Below are positions 56,243-64,000 of a stretch of DNA of 64,000 nucleotides, piece after piece; position 1 is the stretch's first letter; the number at the start of each line of letters is the position of its first letter. A model generated the notes under the pieces. That model was given only the letters and a program-made list of their open reading frames with translations, ran no database searches and was not told where the DNA came from. Both the position numbers and the translations under genes were made by a program. This DNA is from Clostridiales bacterium (GTDB lineage: Bacteria; Bacillota; Clostridia; Lachnospirales; Lachnospiraceae), in contig JAGZJZ010000019.1 of the NCBI GenBank assembly GCA_018365455.1, positions 57,342 to 121,341 of the forward strand, written 5' to 3'.

Positions 56243-56310
56243 GCTTCCAGCCCGCTGCGCGCCCTTATACGGGACAAATCTCCCGCACACTGGACGCACA
56301 GCTGTCAAAA
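56243..56310. repeat. Dispersed intergenic repeat, copy 2
   Basis: CAGCCCGCTGCGCG (56248-56261) and GGGACAAATCTCCC (56271-56284), then ACGCACA, match the block at 49463-49515 in order and spacing with a 2-3 base offset. It lies directly upstream of the GntR gene. A GCGTGCTTGAAA-like tail is present on the minus strand just beyond (56233-56244). Confidence 0.5.
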
Positions 56311-56323
56311 TTCATAGCAGCAT

Positions 56324-56653
56324 TTATAGTAGAATTACCGGTACCACAATACACAGAACCATAATAATTAATAGTACCCACCCTAAAATTCGCTGTGTCC
56401 TTGACAGGTCTCTCTTATGACAAGTCATTTTTGTCTGTATCTGCGGGATAGATTCTAATAGTTTTTTTGCAGGCTCTTCGTCTGTTTCAGCCACCATAAT
56501 ATCTTCACCGGCATTAGAATCTCCCATATATAAATCCATTATGCTGCCTTGACGCCATGCCAATATACCGTTTTCTTTTAAAATACAGACCATTTGTTCA
56601 GCCTCTGTCATGCTTCCCACAGAAGCTATTTTTACAAATCCATTTTCACTCAT
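56324..56653 (-). CDS. DUF2007-family protein with membrane anchor
   Basis: A 109-residue protein. The DUF2007 domain (residues 5-65: VKIASVGSMTEAEQMVCILK; GDSNAGEDIMVAETDEEPAK) is followed by a C-terminal membrane segment (ILGWVLLIIMVLCIVVPVIL). DUF2007 proteins are thought to act in signalling with little known detail. The ATG at 56653 (MSENGFVKI) is preferred over the ATG at 56662. Upstream, 56663-56727 is AT-rich promoter-like DNA. Confidence 0.8.
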   Translation of the reverse strand: MSENGFVKIASVGSMTEAEQMVCILKENGILAWRQGSIMDLYMGDSNAGEDIMVAETDEEPAKKLLESIPQIQTKMTCHKRDLSRTQRILGWVLLIIMVLCIVVPVILL

Positions 56654-56727
56654 AAAATGCACCTCCGGCTTGTAAATTCTTATCTGTTATATATAACACT
56701 ATAATACACTACATAACACTTGTCAAT

Positions 56728-56826
56728 ATGAAACTGATCCAGGACGGTAAAATCCGCTTTTCCGCACAGCCGGTCACTGATATTGGGGATATGGCAATGC
56801 ATTCGTTTGTTGGATTTGCTGGTTGA
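56728..56826 (+). other. Possible small ORF or gene remnant, 32 residues
   Basis: An ORF of 32 codons (MKLIQDGKIRFSAQPVTDIG and onward, ending VGFAG). No ribosome-binding site was seen and no family fits. The composition is coding-like, so it may be a leftover 5' end of a lost gene before the methyltransferase. Confidence 0.25.
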
Positions 56827-56949
56827 CAAGAATCGATTTTTCCACTATTCTTTATGTACTAGCTTTTAAACTGCAAATAAATTGAGCGTAAATAAATTTA
56901 AATAAATTAGGTTGACTCATGGTGAAGTGGCTTTATAAAAGGACGGGAA

Positions 56950-57714
56950 ATGCTTATGTTGAAGTATAAAATCCGAACTGAAAAAGAAACAGAAAAATAT
57001 TTAAAAGAATTAAAAGACTGGCTTAAAGAGGTTAAGCATACTCCTGTAGAAGAAATGGCGGATTTCTTTGCCAACCGAATTGGTGAGTATAATCATGTTC
57101 ATTTGAAAAATTGGGGGGAAGAATATGATCATATTGCAGATTTCTTTGAGGATGGTTTACACACATTACTTGATATTGGCTGCAGCACAGGATTGGAGTT
57201 TAAATCCATGTACAGGAGATTTCCGGATGTGAGGATTACAGGTATTGATTTGTCTGAATCTATGCTGGAAAAATTGCTGGAAAGCTACGGTGATAAAAAT
57301 ATTGAATTAATCAATGCAGACTATTTTCAATACCCGTTTGCCGAAAATAAGTTTGATGCCGCTCTGTCATTTGAAACACTTCATCATTTTAAATACGATA
57401 AAAAGTAGCAGATCTACAAGAAGCTTTATGAGACGATAAAACCCGGTGGATATTATATTGAATGTGACTATATTGCCTGTGGTGATGAAGAGGAATCTCT
57501 TTGTCTTGAAGAATACGAATACAGGCGCAAACAAAATAATGTCCCTGAAGATATGTTTATACATATTGATATTCCGCTGACATTGGAACATCAATGTGAG
57601 CTTATGAAAAATGCCGGTTTTAAATCGGTGCAGGTATTGTATCAGAATTGCGGAACGGTCATTATAAAAGCAGAGAAATCCCGGAATACAGAAAAAATCC
57701 CTCCAACCCCGTAA
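56950..57714 (+). pseudogene. Class I SAM methyltransferase, split by in-frame TAG
   Basis: A 255-codon frame with TAG at 57406-57408 and no frameshift. The upstream part has the SAM motif LLDIGCSTGLEFKSM and ITGIDLSESMLEKLLES, then ALSFETLHHFKYDKK. After the stop the frame continues YKKLYETIKPGGYYIECDY, the conserved post-motif III region, and ends EKIPPTP. A Gln, Lys or Glu codon would fit. The start at 56950 or the ATG at 56956 has AGGACGGG upstream. It is inactivated, wrongly called, or made as an N-terminal half. Substrate unknown. Confidence 0.85.
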
Positions 57715-57731
57715 AGTTTGGAGGGATTTTT
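57692..57731. terminator. Bidirectional terminator after the methyltransferase
   Basis: AAAATCCCTCCAA pairs with TTGGAGGGATTTT around an 11-base loop, with A6 before and T5 after. It serves the plus-strand methyltransferase and the minus-strand GGDEF-EAL gene, whose end is 57740. Confidence 0.9.
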
Positions 57732-57739
57732 CATATTTG

Positions 57740-60031
57740 TCAATTCAGATCACCGCTGTTTCTGGCATCAATACCATTCATGCGGGAAGAATAAGCACTG
57801 AATTCAAACTCTTCAATCGGCATCGGTTTTGCAAAATAGAACCCCTGCCCAATATCACAATGAATAGATTTTAAAAATTCCAGCTGGACTTCATTTTCTA
57901 TTCCTTCCGCTACTGTTATGATAGAAAGAGACCTGGCAAGATGAATAATACTTTCGATCACTACTTTTCCACGGGGAGAGGTAGATTGTTCATTCAGGAA
58001 ATCCTTGTCCAGCTTTAGTTCCGCTATATCCAGATCCTTCAATGTATTCAGGGAAGAATATCCGCTTCCGAAGTCATCCATTGATATCACAAAGCCCATG
58101 TTATGCAGCTTTTTGATCACCGCTTTTACCTGTTCCAGATTACTCATTGCCACACTTTCCGTCACTTCCAGAATAATCAGGGATGGGTCTATCTGATACT
58201 GGTCTACTATTTCGTGGAATTTATCAAGATATTCATTGTCATAAAAGAATATTCTGGATTGGTTTACGGAGATTGGCCGGGGTTCATAGCCCTGTTGAAT
58301 CCAGTATGAAACTTTTCGGCACGCCTCTTCCAGCATAAACATGTCCAGCTCTGTAATAAATCCGTTTTCCTCAAACACCGGAATAAATTCATCCGGATAA
58401 TGAATTACTCCGTCTTCCGAACACCAGCGCACAAGAGCTTCCGCACTATGAAGAGAGTGATCTTTCAGGTAGTATTTTGGCTGCAGGTACATATGAAATT
58501 CTCTGTTTGCCAGTGCTGCATGCATCTGGCTTTCTATTTCAATCTTTTTACGGGCCTTTTCGTGAATGGACTCATCGTAGAAAGCAATGGGATTTGCTGT
58601 ATTTCCATTGACATTATTCAATGCAAGAAGGGCACCATTGATCACAGTATCGGGGGTTAAAACCGGCAGCTTAGAAGGATCTGTCTGTATCAGGTTAATG
58701 CCAAAATTACAGTTAATCCGGTAATCCTGATTGGGACTTACAAAATAATCATTTATTTGGGCATGAATTTTTTTCACCCGCCCAATCAGCTCATCTTTCG
58801 TTTTATATTGGACTAACATGCCGAAGTGGTCGGCATTATCCCGGTAATAACGTTCTTCGTCATTGGTATTTGCATGCAAAACCTCAGAAATATGTTTTAA
58901 AAGAAGATTTCCATTCTCAAAGCCAAAGAACTCATTCACGAACTTAAATCCGCATACATTCAACAGTACAATGGCATAATTTTTCGGCTCCTTCAGCAAA
59001 TCGGTTAAGTCCCTGACAAATCGGTTCCGGTTATCCGCACCAGTCAGAATATCCTCATATGCAAAAATCTGAAGTGTCTGGTGTTCTTTCTTCAGCAAAC
59101 TGTAGATATACCAGAATAGAATGCCAAATAAAAAGAAGATACAGCCCATGGTACACACAAACACAATAAGAATAGCATTAAAGTTATAATTCAAAAACGT
59201 CTGGGGAACCAGGCAGAAGATCTGCCAGTCATTAATGCCTACCGGAATAAAGGTTACCCAATAAGCTTTCCCCTCATAGTGGAAAGTAGTGAAGGAATTG
59301 CCGCCCTTTCCTATGTCGGCAAGGACAGATGTCTGGATTTCTTTCGAGACATTTCCGTCATCAAAGATATTCTCCATCTGCTTTTTAATAACAGCCTGAT
59401 CAGAACGGATAATAAAGTTCCCTTCATGATCAATCATATGTATATAGGCTTCGCCATCAAAAATCTTCTGATTTATTATTTCGGAAAACTTTGATGCAAG
59501 ACGGGTTGCTGTAATTGCTCCGATAATTTCACCTTTGTAAGTGACCGGAACTCCGTAGCAGACAACAGCGTTATCTGACATCCGGTCTTTGATCACCTGA
59601 GATACGGTACGTTCTCCTGATAGAGTTGTCCGGATAAAACTTTCCCCGCTGACATCCAGATCATAATGTTTTGTTCCATCTGTATCTATAAAATAGCCTA
59701 TGCCCTCCTTAGAGACAAATCCCATTCGAATAAAGTTATTACTTTTACTCTCCTCTTCCAGTTGAGAAAGGGCAGCATCCAAATCAACGGTACTCTCATA
59801 TCCTGAAAAGGACGCAATGGCACCTAAAGTCTGAAGGTCTCCGTCAATTTGTGTAGTGATAATATTTTTATACTGAGATACAATTTCATACATATACTTT
59901 TGCGCTTCCTTCTCCTGGGTGCTTTTTATGCTGAAATAAATGACACCGCCCACCAGCACAAGAATGACACAAATGATAGAAACCAGGGCTATGGAAATTC
60001 TGATCTGTTTCTTTATATCTTTCGCTTCCAA
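57740..60031 (-). CDS. dCache-GGDEF-EAL c-di-GMP phosphodiesterase
   Basis: A 763-residue membrane signalling protein. A membrane segment (ISIALVSIICVILVLVGGVI) and a dCache periplasmic-type sensor (about 40-275) precede a second membrane segment (VFVCTMGCIFFLFGILFWYI). The GGDEF domain (about 330-480) is degenerate: the site reads RDNADHFGM instead of GGDEF, so it is probably inactive for synthesis. The EAL domain (about 500-750) has EALVRW, DDFGSGYSS, AEGIE and GQGFYFAKP, so hydrolysis of c-di-GMP is likely. The ligand of the Cache domain is unknown. Confidence 0.94.
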   Translation of the reverse strand: MEAKDIKKQIRISIALVSIICVILVLVGGVIYFSIKSTQEKEAQKYMYEIVSQYKNIITTQIDGDLQTLGAIASFSGYESTVDLDAALSQLEEESKSNNFIRMGFVSKEGIGYFIDTDGTKHYDLDVSGESFIRTTLSGERTVSQVIKDRMSDNAVVCYGVPVTYKGEIIGAITATRLASKFSEIINQKIFDGEAYIHMIDHEGNFIIRSDQAVIKKQMENIFDDGNVSKEIQTSVLADIGKGGNSFTTFHYEGKAYWVTFIPVGINDWQIFCLVPQTFLNYNFNAILIVFVCTMGCIFFLFGILFWYIYSLLKKEHQTLQIFAYEDILTGADNRNRFVRDLTDLLKEPKNYAIVLLNVCGFKFVNEFFGFENGNLLLKHISEVLHANTNDEERYYRDNADHFGMLVQYKTKDELIGRVKKIHAQINDYFVSPNQDYRINCNFGINLIQTDPSKLPVLTPDTVINGALLALNNVNGNTANPIAFYDESIHEKARKKIEIESQMHAALANREFHMYLQPKYYLKDHSLHSAEALVRWCSEDGVIHYPDEFIPVFEENGFITELDMFMLEEACRKVSYWIQQGYEPRPISVNQSRIFFYDNEYLDKFHEIVDQYQIDPSLIILEVTESVAMSNLEQVKAVIKKLHNMGFVISMDDFGSGYSSLNTLKDLDIAELKLDKDFLNEQSTSPRGKVVIESIIHLARSLSIITVAEGIENEVQLEFLKSIHCDIGQGFYFAKPMPIEEFEFSAYSSRMNGIDARNSGDLN

Positions 60032-60353
60032 ACCACTCCCTCCTCTGCACTGCTATAAAATTATAAATCTATCATAACACGCACATAACAATTTTTCACT
60101 ATAAACTGCGCTTTATTTTCATTATCTAACAGTTTATAGATTTATCAGGAATCTTACTAAAACCGATACTGAAATTGTCACCAATTTATCCTTTTTTACA
60201 TATTATGTTGAGATAAATCAAATTTATCAAACCAAATTTGTTATGCATCTTTTATAAGTTTTGTTCTGAAAATGTACGATTTGGTATATTGAATTTTGTT
60301 CCGGCTGCGGGACAGACTTGAATGCACTGTAAGGTGCAGAAATGGAGGCAATT
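60032..60353. other. Intergenic spacer between EAL and YmaF genes
   Basis: About 320 bases without a recognised gene. It is AT-rich and holds the divergent promoters of the minus-strand GGDEF-EAL gene and the plus-strand YmaF gene. A small inverted repeat TGCAC/GGTGCA near 60325-60340 lies just upstream of the YmaF ribosome-binding site; nothing else stands out. Confidence 0.5.
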
Positions 60354-60695
60354 ATGAGCTGTAATAATAAATGTATGCAAACGCATGTTCATGAGGTGTT
60401 GGGAAGCGTTCGGCTTGCTGAATTGAATGAAGATCCTCACAATCACCGTTTTGCAGGTGTGACAGAAGAAATAATAAAAGTACCCGGCGGACACATTCAC
60501 AAATTTACTGCGAAAACAGATTTTTATGAAGATCACTTTCATCCCATCTGCGTAACCACAGGCCTGCAGGTTAAGGTTGGCAAATGCGGCGATGAGCGCC
60601 ATGTGCACTTTATTGATTCTCAGACAGAAATTGAAGATGGACATTTTCATAGATTTATTGCTTCTACTTTAATTGAGAATCCTATTGGTGATTAG
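60354..60695 (+). CDS. YmaF-family His-rich protein
   Basis: A 113-residue YmaF protein with many His-X-His pairs: THVHEVLGSVRLAEL, DPHNHRFAGVTEEIIKV, GGHIHKFTAKTDFYEDHFH and DGHFHRFIASTL, in a repeated beta-like pattern. The family is from Bacillus ymaF and is common in Clostridia. Metal binding is likely from the His pairs; the role is unknown. The ATG at 60354 has GGAGG 7 bases upstream; an ATG 12 bases earlier lacks one. Confidence 0.88.
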   Translation: MSCNNKCMQTHVHEVLGSVRLAELNEDPHNHRFAGVTEEIIKVPGGHIHKFTAKTDFYEDHFHPICVTTGLQVKVGKCGDERHVHFIDSQTEIEDGHFHRFIASTLIENPIGD

Positions 60696-60720
60696 AACGA
60701 TTCAGGGTAAGTAGAGGAAA

Positions 60721-60764
60721 GGATGCCGCAATACAGATGAGCACAAAGCTGTATTGCGGCATCC
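60721..60764. terminator. 16-bp perfect hairpin after ymaF
   Basis: GGATGCCGCAATACAG (60721-60736) pairs perfectly with 60749-60764 around a 12-base loop. No long T-run follows, but position between the converging YmaF and nucleotidyltransferase genes fits termination. Confidence 0.75.
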
Positions 60765-60817
60765 TATTATGGCATCCTCTTGGGATTTTCTGAATCTATC
60801 AGGTTGTCCTTATGCTA

Positions 60818-61699
60818 TTATTTGTTAGGGTTTCTTGTTATTTCACCCCTGATCTTTTCTGCATGCTCCAAAACCCATCCTGCTGCATATGTATCAGCCA
60901 TTTCAGGATATGGATAATGGAGGTCCTCTGCTGCCTCAATGGCAATGGTACGAAAAAGATCCATAGTTGCCAGCAGGGCTTCCAGCATATCATTCTTTTC
61001 ATAACGTGAAAAACAATCTGATAATTTCCCGACAATCCAATCCGCTGCCCACTCCTCCAGAAAACGACCGCCGTGCCAGGTATCATAATCCGATCCGTTT
61101 TTTAAATGGGCATGAATCTCAATAAGCGTGAGCAGTTTCCATTTCATATAATTATCAACGCAGGCTTTTGCCGTCCATAATTCGCCCCGCATCAGTTTTT
61201 TTGCCGTCCAGACGGTATGGTACCAAAAATCATTTACCATATTGTTAAATTCTGTTTCGGATAATACCGGAAAGACTTGCGGTACTTGTGGCAGTTGTTG
61301 AATAGACTGCCCTATCCCAATCTTGTCTACAAGTACGCGAAAGCCTCTTGATAATATGTGGGGGGTTACACCGCTTTCTACAATATTGTTGAGATTATCT
61401 TTTGGAAGTATTACAAAATCCACATCCAGTGCATGGTCAAAAAGAATACGCCGCTCGACTCCGCCATCTATGGTATTTTCTATAAAAGAAATATAGAAGT
61501 TTCCAATCTGTTTCAGCCATTCATCGGATTGAATAAAAGAGTCCGGATGATCCACGATCATGATAATGTCAAGATCAGAATTGTCATCTGCCGGATGGTC
61601 GTCTCTGGCCTGTGAACCTATGACCAAAGCTGCCTGCAGATCATCATTGTTTTTTCCCAAAAGGATGATCTTCTGAATAATATTTTTATATCGGTCCAT
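60818..61699 (-). CDS. Aminoglycoside 6-adenylyltransferase-like protein
   Basis: A 293-residue member of the ANT(6)/AadE family. The nucleotidyltransferase motif is ALVIGSQARDD...NSDLDIIMIV (G-S and D-x-D for metal), and the helical C-terminal domain has DNYMKWKLLTLIEIHAHLKN. Family members transfer AMP to streptomycin; many chromosomal copies have other or no resistance role. Length matches AadE (about 280-300). The ATG has GGAGGG upstream. Confidence 0.88.
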   Translation of the reverse strand: MDRYKNIIQKIILLGKNNDDLQAALVIGSQARDDHPADDNSDLDIIMIVDHPDSFIQSDEWLKQIGNFYISFIENTIDGGVERRILFDHALDVDFVILPKDNLNNIVESGVTPHILSRGFRVLVDKIGIGQSIQQLPQVPQVFPVLSETEFNNMVNDFWYHTVWTAKKLMRGELWTAKACVDNYMKWKLLTLIEIHAHLKNGSDYDTWHGGRFLEEWAADWIVGKLSDCFSRYEKNDMLEALLATMDLFRTIAIEAAEDLHYPYPEMADTYAAGWVLEHAEKIRGEITRNPNK

Positions 61700-61782
61700 T
61701 AGTTTTGTCCCTCCGTTTTCATTTGTTTCTTAATTTTAACAGAAACCATTTATTTATGCCAGCAGAAACCATTTGGATTAAT

Positions 61783-61855
61783 AATGACACCACTGTCATT
61801 ATTATATTGACACCCGCCATCTCCCATGCTATATTAAAATGACAATACTGTCATT
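61783..61855 (+). promoter_or_regulatory. TetR operator pair flanking the promoter
   Basis: AATGACA-CCAC-TGTCATT (61783-61800) and AATGACA-ATAC-TGTCATT (61838-61855) are near-identical palindromes. Between them lie TTGACA (61807-61812) and TATATT (61830-61835), 17 bases apart. The downstream TetR would bind both and block the promoter of its own operon. Confidence 0.85.
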
Positions 61856-61876
61856 ATTAAAAAGGGAGGAAATATT

Positions 61877-62563
61877 TTGCCGAAAGTAAACGAATCATAC
61901 TTTGAAAAAAAGAAGAATCAAATTTTAGATGCTGCTTTTTCTGTATGCATGAAAAAGCCAGCCAATGAAGTTACAATGAGCGACATAGTAAAAGAAACAG
62001 GTTTTAGCCACGGTGGTGTATATAAGTATTATTCTAATATTGATGATATTTTCATTGCGCTTTCCAATCGGTTCAACCACATATCAGATTTTAAGGATAA
62101 GATAAGCGGAATATTCGCATCAGAGGGTAAACCGGAAAAGATTCTTATGGAGGTATTCCATGTGGTTTCAGAAGATATTAAAAATACCCTGCTGGGATAC
62201 GGGAAAATAAGCTTTGAACTGGGCACCCTGTTTGCGAATGAACCGGAACGCCTTCTCTATTATCGTTCTCAGGTCACAGAAGCATCGAATTATGATTTTC
62301 TCATTGAAAAGACCTTTCATTTTATGGAAAAAAAGACTGCTGAGGGATATTTTAAACCGATAATACCGCTCCACGATATTTATATGCTTATCATCGCATC
62401 CTTTGACGGGATCACCCGTGATGTGATTTTATCCAAATGTTATCAGCTAAAGGGGCCTTTATCAGAAAACGACAGATTTGATGAAACTAAATTAATGAGA
62501 AGCCTTTGTGCCAGCATTCTGCTGTTACTATCGGGGAATTCGGATATGATGGAGGAATATTAG
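61877..62563 (+). CDS. TetR/AcrR-family repressor
   Basis: A 228-residue repressor. The N-terminal helix-turn-helix covers residues about 12-58 (ILDAAFSVCMKKPANEVTMS; VKETGFSHGGVYKYYSN); the rest is the helical ligand domain. It starts with TTG at 61877 and GGGAGG 8 bases upstream. It ends one codon before the MFS gene's ATG, so the two are co-transcribed and autoregulated from the palindromes at 61783-61855. Confidence 0.93.
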   Translation: MPKVNESYFEKKKNQILDAAFSVCMKKPANEVTMSDIVKETGFSHGGVYKYYSNIDDIFIALSNRFNHISDFKDKISGIFASEGKPEKILMEVFHVVSEDIKNTLLGYGKISFELGTLFANEPERLLYYRSQVTEASNYDFLIEKTFHFMEKKTAEGYFKPIIPLHDIYMLIIASFDGITRDVILSKCYQLKGPLSENDRFDETKLMRSLCASILLLLSGNSDMMEEY

Positions 62564-63811
62564 ATGGATACTGCACAAAACAAAATGTGGAATAAGAATT
62601 TTAATCTGGTTATCATAGGACAGATCATTTCCCTTTTCGGGAGCGCCATGCTGCGATTTGCACTGTCATTATATGTAATGGATATAACGGGACGGGAGGA
62701 TATATTTGCTGGATTATTTGCAATATCCAACATCCCAATTTTACTCTCTCCGTTGGGGGGAGCGATTGCAGACCGGTTCAACAGGCGTAACCTGATGGTG
62801 ATCTTTGACTTTTCAAGCAGTTTTGTTGTATTTATATTCATACTGCTGCTGGCTCAGAATGGTCATTCGATTCTGCTGATTGGAGTTGTGATGGTTTTAC
62901 TGTCAGTAATCAGCGCTATGTACACACCGACCGTAACTGCCAGCATTCCCCAATTGGTTGAGGAATCTTCATTAGCGGGGGCAAACGGCATCGTTCAGGC
63001 TGTGCAGGCACTGTCCTATGTTGTGGCACCTGTATGTGCAGGAATCCTGTATGGGATGATGTCTGTACAGGCATTAATTGCTGTCAGCGGCGCTGCTTTC
63101 TTTTTATCGGCAGTGATGGAGATTTTTATCAGGATTCCGTTTGTAAAGAGGCAGTCGGAAGGTGCCATGCTGAAAACCATCGGCAGGGATATGAAGGAAG
63201 GATTTGTCTTCGTTGCAAAACAGCCGTTTATATTAAAAGCCATGCTTATAGCAGCGCTGATCAACTTCATCCTCACTCCTCTTTTTGTTGTGGGTGGACC
63301 GATCATTCTGCGAATGACTATGAAAAGTACGGACACTATCTATGGTATAGGAATGGGAATTATACAATTTGCTAATATTTTAGGGGCGCTGCTGATTGGT
63401 GTGCTTGCCAGTAAAATTATTATGAAAAAGATCTACATTTGGATTCTGGCAATTGCTGTTATACTTATCCCACTGGCATTATCCGTTACCCCCTTTGCAT
63501 TGGGATTAGGATTTTACCCACCCTTTATCCTGTTTCTCATCTGTGCGGTACCCATCGCAATCATTATGACGATATTATCAATTTATGTAATTACAAAGGT
63601 ACAGAAAAAGACACCAAATGAAAACCTGGGGAAAGTCATGGCCATTGTTATGGCGGTCGCACAGTGTGTAGCCCCTGTGGGACAGGTAGTGTATGGATTT
63701 TTATTTCGGGCATTTCATGCGCAGGTATACATTCCACTTCTGTTTGTAAGCGCCATTATGTTCGGAGTAATGATTCTGTCACAACGGATCTTACGGAATG
63801 AAACTGAGTAA
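62564..63811 (+). CDS. MFS efflux transporter (MFS_3/EntS-like)
   Basis: A 415-residue transporter with 12 membrane segments. Family motifs: LFGSAMLRFALSLYVMDITG near the start and GAIADRFNRRNLMVIFDFSS in loop 2-3. It probably exports a drug or toxic metabolite that also relieves TetR. The ATG follows GGAGG by 9 bases and the TetR stop codon immediately. 63812-63869 and 63896-64000 hold nothing recognised. Confidence 0.93.
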   Translation: MDTAQNKMWNKNFNLVIIGQIISLFGSAMLRFALSLYVMDITGREDIFAGLFAISNIPILLSPLGGAIADRFNRRNLMVIFDFSSSFVVFIFILLLAQNGHSILLIGVVMVLLSVISAMYTPTVTASIPQLVEESSLAGANGIVQAVQALSYVVAPVCAGILYGMMSVQALIAVSGAAFFLSAVMEIFIRIPFVKRQSEGAMLKTIGRDMKEGFVFVAKQPFILKAMLIAALINFILTPLFVVGGPIILRMTMKSTDTIYGIGMGIIQFANILGALLIGVLASKIIMKKIYIWILAIAVILIPLALSVTPFALGLGFYPPFILFLICAVPIAIIMTILSIYVITKVQKKTPNENLGKVMAIVMAVAQCVAPVGQVVYGFLFRAFHAQVYIPLLFVSAIMFGVMILSQRILRNETE

Positions 63812-63869
63812 TATATCACATTATATATCAGACATTCGTAGTAAAAAGGGATACTGTTCTGGCTTTAAT

Positions 63870-63895
63870 ACTAGAGCGTGTTATAGTGCTCTAGT
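63870..63895. repeat. Palindrome ACTAGAGC/GCTCTAGT
   Basis: An 8-bp perfect inverted repeat with a 10-base loop containing GTGTT; it begins with the GAGCGTGTT motif seen elsewhere in intergenic DNA here. It could be a terminator for the MFS operon or part of a dispersed repeat. Confidence 0.5.
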
Positions 63896-64000
63896 AAATG
63901 CATTATATTGGGGTTTTGCTGAGTAAGGACGCTTTGTATAAGACAGGTAGTGTACGAAAAGATGGGCGTGGGAAACTGGTATGGACTCCGTCAGCTGGCC

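Noticed and set aside
1..64000. CRISPR array, tRNA or rRNA gene
   Set aside because: No regularly spaced direct repeats and no recognisable tRNA or rRNA sequence were found by eye.

Overview
The window looks like a chromosome segment of a low-GC Gram-positive anaerobe, most likely a gut Lachnospiraceae or related Clostridia. The signs are strong AGGAGG ribosome-binding sites, an integrative conjugative element (ICE) of the CD1108/CD1110 (VirB4)/PrgI type common in these bacteria, an FMN riboswitch with a ribDEAH operon, DUF4317 and YmaF proteins, and a GHKL/LytTR two-component system. No rRNA, tRNA or CRISPR array was seen. Nearly everything from 1 to 56.6 kb is on the minus strand, so operons there read right to left.

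Layout. (1) 1-2.9 kb: a serine recombinase cut by the left edge, a DUF6870-like protein and a resolvase-like protein, then GC-rich structured non-coding DNA. (2) 2.9-21 kb: a strongly AT-rich cargo island with three different peptide systems in tandem. Right to left these are a LanM lanthipeptide operon (unknown protein, LytTR regulator, GHKL kinase, LanA, LanM), a leaderless aureocin A53/lacticin Q-like bacteriocin with four ABC-transporter genes, and a subtilosin-like sactipeptide with two radical SAM/SPASM maturases and an exporter. The second maturase is split by an in-frame TAA. The bacteriocin and the sactipeptide and lanthipeptide precursors are short genes (46, 43 and 53 codons). XRE regulators flank the island. 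(3) 21-41.7 kb: ICE backbone, with a DUF4315-like protein, SpoVG family protein, a 2472-residue methylase/SNF2 helicase, DpnD/PcfM, an NlpC/P60 hydrolase, a PAPS-reductase-like protein, a Shedu (DUF4263) defence gene, RadC, DUF6674, VirB4 and PrgI. The backbone stops abruptly where a DUF4313-type ICE protein is fused in frame to a doubly truncated GH78 rhamnosidase. No relaxase or VirD4 coupling protein is present, so the element looks immobilised in this window.

(4) 41.3-45.7 kb: rhamnoside utilisation (AraC regulator, GPH transporter, GH78 remnant). (5) 45.9-48.8 kb: a PadR-controlled drug-efflux ABC operon with two DUF1048 proteins, a KTR protein, three operator-like repeats and an internal attenuator. 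(6) 48.9-53.6 kb: ogt, then ribH-ribBA-ribE-ribD under an FMN riboswitch with two terminators in series. (7) 53.6-56.7 kb: DUF4317, and a GntR/ABC (YtrA-like) operon. (8) 56.9-64 kb: a methyltransferase broken by an in-frame TAG, a dCache-GGDEF-EAL protein, YmaF, an ANT(6)-like nucleotidyltransferase, and a TetR-MFS operon whose promoter lies between two copies of the same palindrome.

The main story is the stacked peptide island carried by a crippled ICE. It has one shared stretch of ABC transporters, no visible C39-peptidase LanT, and one damaged maturase. How the peptides are exported, and which are still made, cannot be settled from sequence alone. All functional calls rest on motif and family recognition by eye; no search was run.
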